The translations under genes and the position numbers were made by a program. The notes under the pieces were generated by a model, which did no database searches, was not told the origin of the DNA, and worked only from the letters and a program-made list of their open reading frames with translations. This document shows, one piece after another, positions 24,001-39,000 of a DNA stretch of 64,000 nt (positions are counted from its first letter, which is position 1; the number at the start of each line of letters is the position of its first letter). The stretch covers positions 237,001 through 301,000 of the forward strand of contig CAWZYM010000380.1 of assembly GCA_963966185.1 (NCBI GenBank), in the 5' to 3' direction. This DNA is from Rhabditoides inermis (taxonomy: Eukaryota; Nematoda; Chromadorea; Rhabditida; Rhabditidae).

Positions 24001-27000
24001 GAGCTTGTTTTCACGAAGAACGATTCATCCGTTACCATCGACGTCGAAGTAATTTCCGAGAATCTTGAGACCCAATCGCTAGCGACTAAACAACTTGAGA
24101 AGAAGTCGGAGAGCGTTGTTGAAGAATCAACCAAAACCATCATCGAAGTAGACGTCGCAGCTGTTCAGGAGCAGGCCGTGGGAGAGACGTCTGAAGAGAC
24201 ACCTGCTCAGGAAATGTCAATGAAGCAAAAGTCTGAGGAGACATCTGCTCAGGAGAAGCCCGTGGAGCAGAAGTCTGAGGAAGCGCCAATTACGGAGCTC
24301 CCCGTGGAGCAGAAATCTGAGGAGACAACTGTTCAAGAGCAGCCCGTTGAACAGAAACCTGATGACAAGTACGATGCTTCAAAGAGTTCTGATGACCAGT
24401 CCTTTGAAGTTGAGCTTGTTTTCACGAAGAACGATTCATCCGCTACCATCGACGTCGAAGTGATTTCCGAAAATCTTGAGACCCAATCGCTAGCGACTAA
24501 ACAACTTGAGAAGAAGTCGGAGAGCGTTGTTGAAGAATCAACCGGAACCATCATCGAAGTAGACGTCGCAGCTGTTCAGGAGCAGGCCGCGGGACAAAAG
24601 TCTGAAGAGACACCTGTTGAAGAGCAACCCGTGGAGCAGAAATCTGAGGAGACAACTGTTCAAGAGCAGCCCGTTGAGCAGAAACCTGATGACAAGATCG
24701 ATGCTTCCAAAAGTTCTGATGACCAGTCCTTCGAAGTTGAGCTTGTTTTCGCGAAGAACGATTCATCCGCTACCATAGACGTCGAAGTGATTTCCGAGAA
24801 TCTTGAGACCCAATCGCTAGCGACTAAACAACTTGAGAAGAAGTCGGAGAGCGTTGTTGAAGAATCAACCGGAACCATCATCGAAGTAGACGTCGCAGCT
24901 GTTCAGGAGCAGGCCGCGGGACAAAAGTCTGAAGAGACACCTGTTGAAGAGCAACCCGTGAAGCAGAAATCTGAGAAGACAACTGTTCAAGAGCAGCCCG
25001 TTGAGCAGAAACCTGATGACAAGATCGATGCTTCCAAAAATTCTGATGACCAGTCCTTCGAAGTTGAGCTTGTTTTCACGAAGAACGATTCATCCGCTAC
25101 CATCGACGTCGAAGTGATTTCCGAGAATCTTGAGACCCAATCGCTAGCGACTAAACAACTTGAGAAGAAGTCGGAGAGCGTTGTTGAAGAATCAACCGGA
25201 ACCATCATCGAAGTAGACGTCGCAGCTGTTCAGGAGCAGGCCGCGGGACAAAAGTCTGAAGAGACACCTGTTGAAGAGCAACCCGTGGAGCAGAAATCTG
25301 AGGAGACAACTGTTCAAGAGCAGCCCGTTGAGCAGAAACCTGATGACAAGATCGATGCTTCCAAGAGTTCTGATGACCAGTCCTTCGAAGTTGAGCTTGT
25401 TTTCACGGAGAACGATTCATCCGCTACCATCGACGTCGAAGTGATTTCCGAGAATCTTGAGACCCAATCGCTAGCGACTAAACAACTTGAGAAGAAGTCG
25501 GAGAGCGTTGTTGAAGAATCAACCGGAACCATCATCGAAGTAGACGTCGCAGCTGTTCAGGAGCAGGCCGTGGGACAGACGTCTGAAGAGACACCTGCTC
25601 AGGAAATGCCACTGAAGCAGAAGTCTGAGGAGACATCTGCTCAGGAGAAGCCCGTGGAGCAGAAGTCTGAGGAAGCGCCAATTCCGGAGCTCCCCGTGGA
25701 GCAGAAATCTGAGGGGACAACTGTTCAAGAGCAGCCCGTTGAGCAGAAACCTGATGACAAGATCGATGCTTCCAAGAGTTCTGATGCCCAGTCCTTCGAA
25801 GTTGAGCTTGTTTTCACGAAGAACGATTCATCCGCTACCATCGACGTCGAAGTGATTTCCGAAAATCTTGAGACCCAATCGCTAGCGACTAAACAACTTG
25901 AGAAGAAGTCGGAGAGCGTTGTTGAAGAATCAACCGGAACCATCATCGAAGTAGACGTCGCAGCTGTTCAGGAGCAGGCCGCGAGACAAAAGTCTGAAGA
26001 GACACCTGATGAAGAGCAACCCGTGGAGCAGAAATCTGAGGAGACAACTGTTCAAGAGCAGCCCGTTGAGCAGAAACCTGATGACAAGATCGATGCTTCC
26101 AAGAGTTCTGATGACCAGTCCTTCGAAGTTGAGCTTGTTTTCACGAAGAACGATTCATCCGCTACCATCGACGTCGAAGTGATTTCCGAGAATCTTGAGA
26201 CCCAATCGCTAGCGACTGAACAACTTGAGAAGAAGTCGGAGAGCGTTGTTGAAGAATCAACCGGAACCATCATCGAAGTAGACGTCGCAGCTGTTCAGGA
26301 GCAGGCCGCGGGACAAAAGTCTGAAGAGACACCTGTTGAAGAGCAACCCGTGGAGCAGAAATCTGAGGAGACAACTGTTCAAGAGCAGCCCGTTGAGCAG
26401 AAACCTGATGACAAGTACGATGCTTCAAAGAGTTCTGATGACCAGTCCTTCGAAGTTGAGCTTGTTTTCACGAAGAACGATTCATCCACTACCATCGAAG
26501 TCGAAGTGATTTCCGATAATCTTGAGACCCAGTCGTTTTCGACGAAACAACTTGAGAAGAAGTCGGAGAACGTTGTTGAAGAATCGAACGGAACCATCAT
26601 CGAAGTAGACCTCGCAGCTGTTCAGAAGCAGGCCGTGGGACAAAAGTCTGAAGAGACACCTGCTCAGGAGATGCCACTGGAGCAGAAGTCTGAGGAGACA
26701 TCTGCTCAGGAGAAGCCCGTGGAGCAGAAGTCTGAAGAAGCGCCAATTCCGAAGCTGCCCGTGGAGCAGAAATCTGAGGAGACAACTGTTCAAGAGCAGC
26801 CCGTTGAGCAGAAACCTGATGACAAGATCGATGCTTCCAAGAGTTCTGATGACCAGTCCTTCGAAGTTGAGCTTGTTTTCACGGAGAACGATTCATCCGC
26901 TACCATCGACGTCGAAGTGATTTCCGAGAATCTTGAGACCCAATCGCTAGCGACTAAACAACTTGAGAAGAAGTCGGAGAGCGTTGTTGAAGAATCAACC

Positions 27001-30000
27001 GGAACCATCATCGAAGTAGACGTCGCAGCTGTTCAGGAGCAGGCCGTGGGACAGACGTCTGAAGAGACACCTGCTCAGGAAATGCCACTGAAGCAGAAGT
27101 CTGAGGAGACATCTGCTCAGGAGAAGCCCGTGGAGCAGAAGTCTGAGGAAGCGCCAATTCCGGAGCTCCCCGTGGAGCAGAAATCTGAGGGGACAACTGT
27201 TCAAGAGCAGCCCGTTGAGCAGAAACCTGATGACAAGATCGATGCTTCCAAGAGTTCTGATGCCCAGTCCTTCGAAGTTGAGCTTGTTTTCACGAAGAAC
27301 GATTCATCCGCTACCATCGACGTCGAAGTGATTTCCGAAAATCTTGAGACCCAATCGCTAGCGACTAAACAACTTGAGAAGAAGTCGGAGAGCGTTGTTG
27401 AAGAATCAACCGGAACCATCATCGAAGTAGACGTCGCAGCTGTTCAGGAGCAGGCCGCGAGACAAAAGTCTGAAGAGACACCTGATGAAGAGCAACCCGT
27501 GGAGCAGAAATCTGAGGAGACAACTGTTCAAGAGCAGCCCGTTGAGCAGAAACCTGATGACAAGATCGATGCTTCCAAGAGTTCTGATGACCAGTCCTTC
27601 GAAGTTGAGCTTGTTTTCACGAAGAACGATTCATCCGCTACCATCGACGTCGAAGTGATTTCCGAGAATCTTGAGACCCAATCGCTAGCGACTGAACAAC
27701 TTGAGAAGAAGTCGGAGAGCGTTGTTGAAGAATCAACCGGAACCATCATCGAAGTAGACGTCGCAGCTGTTCAGGAGCAGGCCGCGGGACAAAAGTCTGA
27801 AGAGACACCTGTTGAAGAGCAACCCGTGGAGCAGAAATCTGAGGAGACAACTGTTCAAGAGCAGCCCGTTGAGCAGAAACCTGATGACAAGTACGATGCT
27901 TCAAAGAGTTCTGATGACCAGTCCTTCGAAGTTGAGCTTGTTTTCACGAAGAACGATTCATCCACTACCATCGAAGTCGAAGTGATTTCCGATAATCTTG
28001 AGACCCAGTCGTTTTCGACGAAACAACTTGAGAAGAAGTCGGAGAACGTTGTTGAAGAATCGAACGGAACCATCATCGAAGTAGACCTCGCAGCTGTTCA
28101 GAAGCAGGCCGTGGGACAAAAGTCTGAAGAGACACCTGCTCAGGAGATGCCACTGGAGCAGAAGTCTGAGGAGACATCTGCTCAGGAGAAGCCCGTGGAG
28201 CAGAAGTCTGAAGAAGCGCCAATTCCGAAGCTGCCCGTGGAGCAGAAATCTGAGGAGACAACTGTTCAAGAGCAGCCCGTTGAGCAGAAACCTGATGACA
28301 AGATCGATGCTTCAAAGAGTTTTGATGACCAGTCCTTCGGAGTTGAGCTTGTTTTCACGAAGAACGATTCATCCGCTACCATCGACGTCGAAGTGATTTC
28401 CGAGAATCTTGAGACCCAATCGCTAGCGACTAAACATATTGAGAAGAAGTCGGAGAGCGTTGTTAAAGAATCAACCGGAACCATCATTGAAGTAGACGTC
28501 GCAGCTGTTCAGGAGCAGGCCGTGGGACAGACGTCTGAAGAGACACCTGCTCAGGAAATGCCACTGAAGCAGAAGTCTGAGGAGACATCTGCTCAGGAGA
28601 AGCCTGTGGAGCAGAAGTCTGAGGAAGCGCCAAATCCGGAGCTGCCCGAGGAGCAGAAATCTGAGGAGACAACTGTTCAAGAGCAGCCCGTTGAGCAGAA
28701 ACCTGATGACAAGATCGATGCTTCAAAGAGTTCTGATGACCACTCCTTCGAAGTTGAGCTTGTTTTCACGAAGAACGATTCATCCGCTACCATCGACGTC
28801 GAATTAGTTTCCGAGAATCTTGAGACCAAATCGCTAGCGACTAAAGAACTTGAGAAGAAGTCGGAGATCGTTGTTGAAGAATCAACCGGAACCATCATCG
28901 AAGTAGAGGTCGCAGCTGTTCAGGAGCAGGCCGTGGGACAGACGTCTGAAGAGACACCTGCTCAGGAAATGTTAATGAAGCAAAAGTCTGAGGAGACATC
29001 TGCTCAGGAGAAGCCCGTGGAGCAGAAGTCTGAGGAAGCGCCAATTCCGGAGCTGCCCGTGGAGCAGAAATCTGAGGAGACAACTGTTCAAGAGCAGCCC
29101 GTTGAGCAGAAACCTGATGACAAGTACGATGCTTCAAAGAGTTCTGATGACCAGTCCTTCGAAGTTGAGCTTGTTTTCACGAAAAACGATTCATCCACTA
29201 CCATCGAAGTCGAAGTGATTTCCAATAATCTTGAGACCCAGTCGTTTTCGACGAAACAACTTGAGAAGAAGTCGGAGAACGTTGTTGAAGAATCGAACGA
29301 AACCATCATCGAAGTAGACCTCGCAGCTGTTCAGGAGCAGGCCGTGGGACAAAAGTCTGAAGAGACACCTGCTCAGGAGATGCCACTGGAGCAGAAGTCT
29401 GAGGAGACACCTGCTCAGGAGAAGCTCGTAAAGCAGAAGTCTGAGGAGACATCTGCTCAGGAGAAGCCCGTGGAGCAGAAGTCTGAAAAAGCGCCAATTC
29501 CGGAGCTGCCCGTGGAGCAGAAATCTGAGGAGACAACTGTTCAAGAGCAGCCCGTTGAGCAGAAACCTGATGACAAGATCGATGCTTCAAAGAGTTCTGA
29601 TGACCAGTCCTTCGGAGTTGAGCTTGTTTTCACAAAGAACGATTCATCCGCTACCATCGACGTCGAAGTGATTTCCGAGAATCTTGAGACCCAATCGCTA
29701 GCGACTAAACATATTGAGAAGAAGTCGGAGAGCGTTGTTAAAGAATCAACCGGAACCATCATCGAAGTAGACGTCGCAGCTGTTCAGGAGCAGGCCGTGG
29801 GACAGACGTCTGAAGAGACACCTGCTCAGGAAATGCCACTGAAGCAGAAGTCTGAGGAGACATCTGCTCAAGAGAAGCCTGTGGAGCAGAAGTCTGAGGA
29901 AGCGCCAAATCCGGAGCTGCCCGTGGAGCAGAAATCTGAGGAGACAACTGTTCAAGAGCAGCCCGTTGAGCAGAAACCTGATGACAAGATCGATGCTTCA

Positions 30001-33000
30001 AAGAGTTCTGATGACCAGTCCTTCGAAGTTGAGCTTGTTTTCACGAAGAACGATTCATCCGCTACCATCGACGTCGAAGTGATTTCCGAGAATCTTGAGA
30101 CCCAATCGCTAGCGACTAAACAACTTGAGAAGAAGTCGGAGAGCGTTGTTGAAGAATCAACCGGAACCATCATCGAAGTAGACGTCGCAGCTGTTCAGGA
30201 GCAGGCCGCGGGACAAAAGTCTGAAGAGACACCTGTTGGAGAGCAACCCGTGGAGCAGAAATCTGAGGAGACAACTGTTCAAGAGCAGCCCGTTAAGCAG
30301 AAACCTGATGACAAGATCGATGCTTCCAAGAGTTCTGATGACCAGTCCTTCGAAGTTGAGCTTGTTTTCACGAAGAACGATTCATCCGCTACCATCGACG
30401 TCGAAGTGATTTCCGAGAATCTTGAGACCCAATCGCTAGCGACTAAACAACTTGAGAAGAAGTCGGAGAGCGTTGTTGAAGAATCAACCGGAACCATCAT
30501 TGAAGTAGACGTCGCAGCTGTTCAGGAGCAGGCCGCGGGACAAAAGTCTGAAGAGACACCTGTTGAAAAGCAACCCGTGGAGCAGAAATCTGAGAAGACA
30601 ACTGTTCAAGAGCAGCCCGTTGAGCAGAAACCTGATGACAAGATCGATGCTTCCAAGAGTTCTGATGACCAGTCCTTCGAAGTTGAGCTTGTTTTCACGA
30701 AGAACGATTCATCCGCTACCATCGACGTCGAAGTGATTTCCGAAAATCTTGAGACCCAATCGCTAGCGACTAAACAACTTGAGAAGAAGTCGGAGAGCGT
30801 TGTTGAAGAATCAACCGGAACCATCATCGAAGTAGACGTCGCAGCTGTTCAGGAGCAGGCCGCGGGACAAAAGTCTGAAGAGACACCTGTTGAAGAGCAA
30901 CCCGTGGAGCAGAAATCTGAGGAGACAACTGTTCAAGAGCAGCCCGTTGAGCAGAAACCTGATGACAATATCGATGCTTCCAAAAGTTCTGATGACCAGT
31001 CCTTCGAAGTTGAGCTTGTTTTCACGAAGAACGATTCATCCGCTACCATAGACGTCGAAGTGATTTCCGAGAATCTTGAGACCCAATCGCTAGCGACTAA
31101 ACAACTTGAGAAGAAGTCGGAGAGCGTTGTTGAAGAATCAACCGGAACCATCATCGAAGTAGACGTCGCAGCTGTTCAGGAGCAGGCCGCGGGACAAAAG
31201 TCTGAAGAGACACCTGTTGAAGAGCAACCCGTGGAGCAGAAATCTGAGGAGACAACTGTTCAAGAGCAGCCCGTTGAGCAGAAACCTGATGACAAGATCG
31301 ATGCTTCCAAGAGTTCTGATGACCAGTCCTTCGAAGTTGAGCTTGTTTTCACGAAGAACGATTCATCCGCTACCATCGACGTCGAAGTGATTTCCGAGAA
31401 TCTTGAGACCCAATCGCTAGCGACTAAACAACTTGAGAAGAAGTCGGAGAGCGTTGTGGAAGAATCAACCGGAACCATCATCGAAGTAGACGTCGCAGCT
31501 GTTCAGGAGCAGGCCGCGGGACAAAAGTCTGAAGAGACACCTGTTGAAGAGCAACCTGTGGAGCAGAAATCTGAGGAGACAACTGTTCGAGAGCAGCCCG
31601 TTGAGCAGAAACCTGATGACAAGATCGATGCTTCAAAGAGTTCTGATGACCAGTCCTTCGAAGTTGAGCTTGTTTTCACGAAGAACGATTCATCCGCTAC
31701 CATCGACGTCGAAGTGATTTCCGAGAATCTTGAGACCCAATCGCTAGCGACTAAACATATTGAGAAGAAGTCGGAGAGCGTTGTTAAAGAATCAACCGGA
31801 ACCATCATTGAAGTAGACGTCGCAGCTGTTCAGGAGCAGGCCGTGGGACAGACGTCTGAAGAGACACCTGCTCAGGAAATGCCACTGAAGCAGAAGTCTG
31901 AGGAGACATCTGCTCAGGAGAAGCCTGTGGAGCAGAAGTCTGAGGAAGCGCCAAATCCGGAGCTGCCCGAGGAGCAGAAATCTGAGGAGACAACTGTTCA
32001 AGAGCAGCCCGTTGAGCAGAAACCTGATGACAAGATCGATGCTTCAAAGAGTTCTGATGACCACTCCTTCGAAGTTGAGCTTGTTTTCACGAAGAACGAT
32101 TCATCCGCTACCATCGACGTCGAATTAGTTTCCGAGAATCTTGAGACCAAATCGCTAGCGACTAAAGAACTTGAGAAGAAGTCGGAGATCGTTGTTGAAG
32201 AATCAACCGGAACCATCATCGAAGTAGAGGTCGCAGCTGTTCAGGAGCAGGCCGTGGGACAGACGTCTGAAGAGACACCTGTTGAAGAGCAACCCGTGGA
32301 GCAGAAATCTGAGGAGACAACTGTTCAAGAGCAGCCCGTTGAGCAGAAACCTGATGACAAGATCGATGCTTCCAAGAGTTCTGATGACCAGTCCTTCGAA
32401 GTTGAGCTTGTTTTCACGAAGAACGATTCATCCGCTACCATCGACGTCGAAGTGATTTCCGAGAATCTTGAGACCCAATCGCTAGCGACTAAACATATTG
32501 AGAAGAAGTCGGAGAGCGTTGTTAAAGAATCAACCGGAACCATCATTGAAGTAGACGTCGCAGCTGTTCAGGAGCAGGCCGTGGGACAGACGTCTGAAGA
32601 GACACCTGCTCAGGAAATGCCACTGAAGCAGAAGTCTGAGGAGACATCTGCTCAGGAGAAGCCTGTGGAGCAGAAGTCTGAGGAAGCGCCAAATCCGGAG
32701 CTGCCCGAGGAGCAGAAATCTGAGGAGACAACTGTTCAAGAGCAGCCCGTTGAGCAGAAACCTGATGACAAGATCGATGCTTCAAAGAGTTCTGATGACC
32801 ACTCCTTCGAAGTTGAGCTTGTTTTCACGAAGAACGATTCATCCGCTACCATCGACGTCGAATTAGTTTCCGAGAATCTTGAGACCAAATCGCTAGCGAC
32901 TAAAGAACTTGAGAAGAAGTCGGAGATCGTTGTTGAAGAATCAACCGGAACCATCATCGAAGTAGAGGTCGCAGCTGTTCAGGAGCAGGCCGTGGGACAG

Positions 33001-36000
33001 ACGTCTGAAGAGACACCTGTTGAAGAGCAACCCGTGGAGCAGAAATCTGAGGAGACAACTGTTCAAGAGCAGCCCGTTGAGCAGAAACCTGATGACAAGA
33101 TCGATGCTTCCAAGAGTTCTGATGACCAGTCCTTCGAAGTTGAGCTTGTTTTCACGAAGAACGACTCATCCGCTACCATCGACGTCGAAGTGAATTCCGA
33201 GAATCTTGAGACCCAATCGCTAGCGACTAAACAACTTGAGAAGAAGTCGGAGAGCGTTGTTGAAGAATCAACCGGAACCATCATCGAAGTAGAAGTCGCA
33301 GCTGTTCAGGAGCAGGCCGCGGGACAAAAGTCTGAAGAGACACCTGTTGAAGAGCAACCCGTGGAGCAGAAATCTGAGGAGACAACTGTTCAAGAGCAGC
33401 CCGTTGAGCAGAAACCTGATGACAAGATCGATGCTTCCAAGAGTTCTGATGACCAGTCCTTCGAAGTTGAGCTTGTTTTCACGGAGAACGATTCATCCGC
33501 TACCATCGACGTCGAAGTGATTTCCGAGAATCTTGAGACCCAATTGCTAGCGACTAAAGAACTTGTGAAAAAGTCGGAGAGCGTTGTTGAAGAATCAACC
33601 GGAACCATCATCGAAGTAGACGTCGCAGCTGTTCAGGAGCAGGCCGTGGGACAGACGTCTGAAGAGACACCTGCTCAGGAAATGCCACTGAAGCAGAAGT
33701 CTGAGGAGACATCTGCTCAGGAGAAGCCCGTGGAGCAGAAGTCTGAAGAAGCGCCAATTCCGGAGCTGCCCGTGGAGCAGAAATCTGAGGGGACAACTGT
33801 TCAAGAGCAGCCCGTTGAGCAGAAACCTGATGACAAGATCGATGCTTCCAAGAGTTTTGATGACCAGTCCTTCGAAGTTGAGCTTGTTTTCACGAAGAAC
33901 GATTCATCCGCTACCATCGACGTCGAAGTGATTTCCAAGAATCTTGAGACCCAATCGCTAGCGACTAAACAACTTGAGAAGAAGTCGGAGAGCGTTTTTG
34001 AAGAATCAACCGGAACCATCATCGAAGTAGACGTCGCAGCTGTTCAGGAGCAGGCCGCGGGACAAAAGTCTGAAGAGACACCTACTGAAGAGCAACCCGT
34101 GGAGCAGAAATCTGAGGAGACAACTGTTCAAGAGCAGCCCGTTGAGCAGAAATCTGATGACAAGATCGATGCTTCCAAGAATTCTGATGACCAGTCCTTC
34201 GAAGTTGAACTTGTTTTCACGAAGAACGATTCATCCGCTACCATCGACGTCGAAGTTATTTCCGAGAATCTTGAGACCCAATCGCTAGCGACTAAACAAC
34301 TTGAGAAGAAGTCGGAGAGCGTTGTTGAAGAAGCAACCGGAATCATCATCGAAGTAGACGTCGCAGCTGTTCAGGAGCAGGCCGCGGGACGAAAGTCTGA
34401 AGAGACACCTGTTGAAGAGCAACCCGTGGAGCAGAAATCTGAGGAGACAACTGTTCAAGAGCAGCCCGTTGAGCAGAAACCTGATGACACGATCGATGCT
34501 TCAAAGAGTTCTGATGACCAGTCCTTCGAATTTGAGCTTGTTTTCACGAAGAACGATTCATCCGCTACCATCGACGTCGAAGTAATTTCCGAGAATCTTG
34601 AGACCAAATCGCTAGCGACTAAAGAATTTGAGAAGAAGTCGGAGAGCGTTGTTGAAGAATCAACCGGAACCATCATTGAAGTGGACGTCGCAGCTGTTCA
34701 GGAGCAGGCCGTGGGACAGACGTCTGAAGGGACACCTGCTCAGGAAATGTTAATGAAGCAAAAGTCTGAGGAGACATCTGCTCAGGAGAAGCCCGTGGAG
34801 CAGAAGTCTGAAGAAGCGCCAATTCCGGAGCTGCCCGTGGAGCAGACATCTGAGGAGACAACTGTTCAAGAGCAGCCCGTTGAGCAGAAACCTGATGACA
34901 AGATCGATGCTTCAAAGAGTTCTGATGACCAGTCCTTCGAAGTTGAGCTTGTTTTCACGAAGAACGATTCATCCACTACCATCGAAGTCGAAGTGATTTC
35001 CGATAATCTTGAGACCCAGTCGTTTTCGACGAAACAACTTGAGAAGAAGTCGGAGAACGTTGTTGAAGAATCGAACGGAACCATCATCGAAGTAGACCTC
35101 GCAGCTGTTCAGAAGCAGGCCGTGGGACAAAAGTCTGAAGAGACACCTGCTCAGGAGATGCCACTGGAGCAGAAGTCTGAGGAGACACCTGCTCAGGAGA
35201 AGCCTGTGGAGCAGAAGTCTGAGGAAGCGCCAAATCCGGAGCTGCCCGTGGAGCAGAAATCTGAGGAGACAACTGTTCAAGAGCAGCCCGTTGAGCAGAA
35301 ACCTGATGACAAGATCGATGCTTCAAAGAGTTCTGATGACCAGTCCTTCGAAGTTGAGCTTGTTTTCACGAAGAACGATTCATCCACTACCATCGAAGTC
35401 GAAGTGATTTCCGATAATCTTGAGACCCAGTCGTTTTCGACAAAACAACTTGAGAAAAAGTCGGAGAACGTTGTTGAAGAATCGAACGGAACCATCATCG
35501 AAGTAGACCTCGCAGCAGTTCAGAAGCAGGCCGTGGGACAAAAGTCTGAAGAGACACCTGCTCAGGAGATGCCACTGGAGCAGAAGTCTGAGGAGACACC
35601 TGCTCAGGAGAAGCTCGTAAAGCAGAAGTCTGAGGAGACATCTGCTCAGGAGAAGCCCGTGGAGCAGAAGTCTGAAGAAGCGCCAATTCCGGAGCTGCCC
35701 GTGGAGCAGAAATCTGAGGAGACAACTGTTCAACAGCAGCCCGTTGAGCAGAAACCTGATGACAAGATCGATGCTTCAAAGAGTTCTGATGACCAGTCCT
35801 TCGGAGTTGAGCTTGTTTTCACGAAGAACGATTCATCCGCTACCATCGACGTCGAAGTGATTTCCGAGAATCTTGAGACCCAATCGCTAGCGACTAAACA
35901 TATTGAGAAGAAGTCGGAGAGCGTTGTTAAAGAATCAACCGGAACCATCATCGAAGTAGACGTCGCAGCTGTTCAGGAGCAGGCCGTGGGACAGACGTCT

Positions 36001-39000
36001 GAAGAGACACCTGCTCAGGAAATGCCACTGAAGCAGAAGTCTGAGGAGACATCTGCTCAGGAGAAGCCTGTGGAGCAGAAGTCTGAGGAAGCGCCAAATC
36101 CGGAGCTGCCCGTGGAGCAGAAATTTGAGGAGACAACTGTTCAAGAGCAGCCCGTTGAGCAGAAACCTGATGACAAGATCGATGCTTCAAAGAGTTCTGA
36201 TGACCAGTCCTTCGAAGTTGAGCTTGTTTTCACGAAGAACGATTCATCCACTGCCATCGAAGTCGAAGTGATTTCCGATAATCTTGAGACCCAGTCGTTT
36301 TCGACAAAACAACTTGAGAAGAAGTCGGAGAACGTTGTTGAAGAATCGAACGGAACCATCATCGAAGTAGACCTCGCAGCAGTTCAGGAGCAGGCCGTGG
36401 GACAAAAGTCTGAAGAGACACCTGCTCAGGAGATGCCACTGGAGCAGAAGTCTGAGGAGACACCTGCTCAGGAGAAGCTCGTAAAGCAGAAGTCTGAGGA
36501 GACTTCTGCTCAGGAGAAGCTCGTGGAGCAGAAGTCTGAAGAAGCGCCAATTCCGGAGCTGCCCGTGGAGCAAAAATCTGAGGAGACAACTGTTCAAGAG
36601 CAGCCCGTTGAGCAGAAACCTGATGACAAGATCGATGCTTCAAAGAGTTCTGATGACCAGTCCTTCGGAGTTGAGCTTGTTTTCACAAAGAACGATTCAT
36701 CCGCTACCATCGACGTCGAAGTGATTTCCGAGAATCTTGAGACCCAATCGCTAGCGACTAAACATATTGAGAAGAAGTCGGAGAGCGTTGTTAAAGAATC
36801 AACCGGAACCATCATCGAAGTAGACGTCGCAGCTGTTCAGGAGCAGGCCGTGGGACAGACGTCTGAAGAGACACCTGCTCAGGAAATGCCACTGAAGCAG
36901 AAGTCTGAGGAGACATCTGCTCAAGAGAAGCCTGTGGAGCAGAAGTCTGAGGAAGCGCCAAATCCGGAGCTGCCCGTGGAGCAGAAATCTGAGGAGACAA
37001 CTGTTCAAGAGCAGCCCGTTGAGCAGAAACCTGATGACAAGATCGATGCTTCAAAGAGTTCTGATGACCAGTCCTTCGGAGTTGAGCTTGTTTTCACGAA
37101 GAACGATTCATCCGCTACCATCGACGTTGAAGTGATTTCCGAGAATCTTGAGACCCAATCGCTAGCGACTAAACATATTGAGAAGAAGTCGGAGAGCGTT
37201 GTTAAAGAATCAACCGGAACCATCATCGAAGTAGACGTCGCAGCTGTTCAGGAGCAGGCCGTGGGACAGACGTCTGAAGAGACACCTGCTCAGGAAATGC
37301 CACTGAAGCAGAAGTCTGAGGAGACATCTGCTCAGGAGAAGCCTGTGGAGCAGAAGTCTGAGGAAGCGCCAAATCCGGAGCTGCCCGTGGAGCAGAAATT
37401 TGAGGAGACAACTGTTCAAGAGCAGCCCGTTGAGCAGAAACCTGATGACAAGATCGATGCTTCAAAGAGTTCTGATGACCAGTCCTTCGAAGTTGAGCTT
37501 GTTTTCACGAAGAACGATTCATCCACTGCCATCGAAGTCGAAGTGATTTCCGATAATCTTGAGACCCAGTCGTTTTCGACAAAACAACTTGAGAAGAAGT
37601 CGGAGAACGTTGTTGAAGAATCGAACGGAACCATCATCGAAGTAGACCTCGCAGCAGTTCAGGAGCAGGCCGTGGGACAAAAGTCTGAAGAGACACCTGC
37701 TCAGGAGATGCCACTGGAGCAGAAGTCTGAGGAGACACCTGCTCAGGAGAAGCTCGTAAAGCAGAAGTCTGAGGAGACTTCTGCTCAGGAGAAGCTCGTG
37801 GAGCAGAAGTCTGAAGAAGCGCCAATTCCGGAGCTGCCCGTGGAGCAAAAATCTGAGGAGACAACTGTTCAAGAGCAGCCCGTTGAGCAGAAACCTGATG
37901 ACAAGATCGATGCTTCAAAGAGTTCTGATGACCAGTCCTTCGGAGTTGAGCTTGTTTTCACGAAGAACGATTCATCCGCTACCATCGACGTCGAAGTGGT
38001 TTTCGAGAATCTTGAGACCCAATCGCTAGCGACTAAACAACTTGAGAAGAAGTCGGAGAACGTTGTTGAAGAATCAACCGGAACCATCATCAAAGTAGAC
38101 GTTGCAGCTGTTCAGGAGCAGGCCGTGGGACAAAAGTCTGAAGAGACACCTGCTCAAGAGATGCCACTGGAGCAAAAGTCTAAGGAGACACCTGCTCCGG
38201 AGAAGCCCGTGAAGCAGAAGTCTGAGGAGACACCTGTTCAAAAGCAATCCGTGGAGCAGAAACCTGATGACAAGACCGATGCTTCGAAGAGTTCTGATGA
38301 CCAGTACTTCGAAGTTGAGCTTGTTTTCACGAAGAACGATTCATCCGCTACCATCGACGTCGAAGTAATTTCCGAGAATCTTGAGACCCAATCGCTAGCG
38401 ACTAAACAACTTGAGAAGAAGTCGGAAAGCGTTGTTGAAGAATCAACCGGAACCATCATCGAAGTAGACGTCGCAGCAGCTGTTCAGGAGCAGGCCGTGG
38501 GACAGACGTCTGAAGAGACACCTGCTCAGGAAATGCCACTGAAGCAGAAGTCTGAGGAGACATCTGCTCAGGTCAAGCCCGTGGAGCAGCAGTTTGAGAA
38601 ACCGCCAATTCCGGAGCTGCCCGTGGAGCAGAAATCTGAAGAGACAACTGTTCAAGAGCAGCCCGTTGAGCAGAAACCTGATGAAAAGATAGATGCTTTA
38701 AAGAGTTCTGATGACCAGTCCTTCGAAGTTGAGCTTGTTTTCACGAAGAACGATTCATCCGCTACCATCGGAGTTGAAGTGATTTCCGAGAATCTTGAGA
38801 TTCAATCGCTAGCGACTAAAGAACTTGAGAAGAAGTCGAAGAGCGTTGTTGAAGAATCAACCGGAACCATCATCGAAGTAGACGTCGCAGCTGTTCAGGA
38901 GCAGGCCGTGGGACAGACGTCTGAAGAGACACCTGCTCAGGAAATGCCACTGAAGCAGAAGTCTGAGGAGACATCTGCTCAGGAGAAGCCCGTGGAGCAG

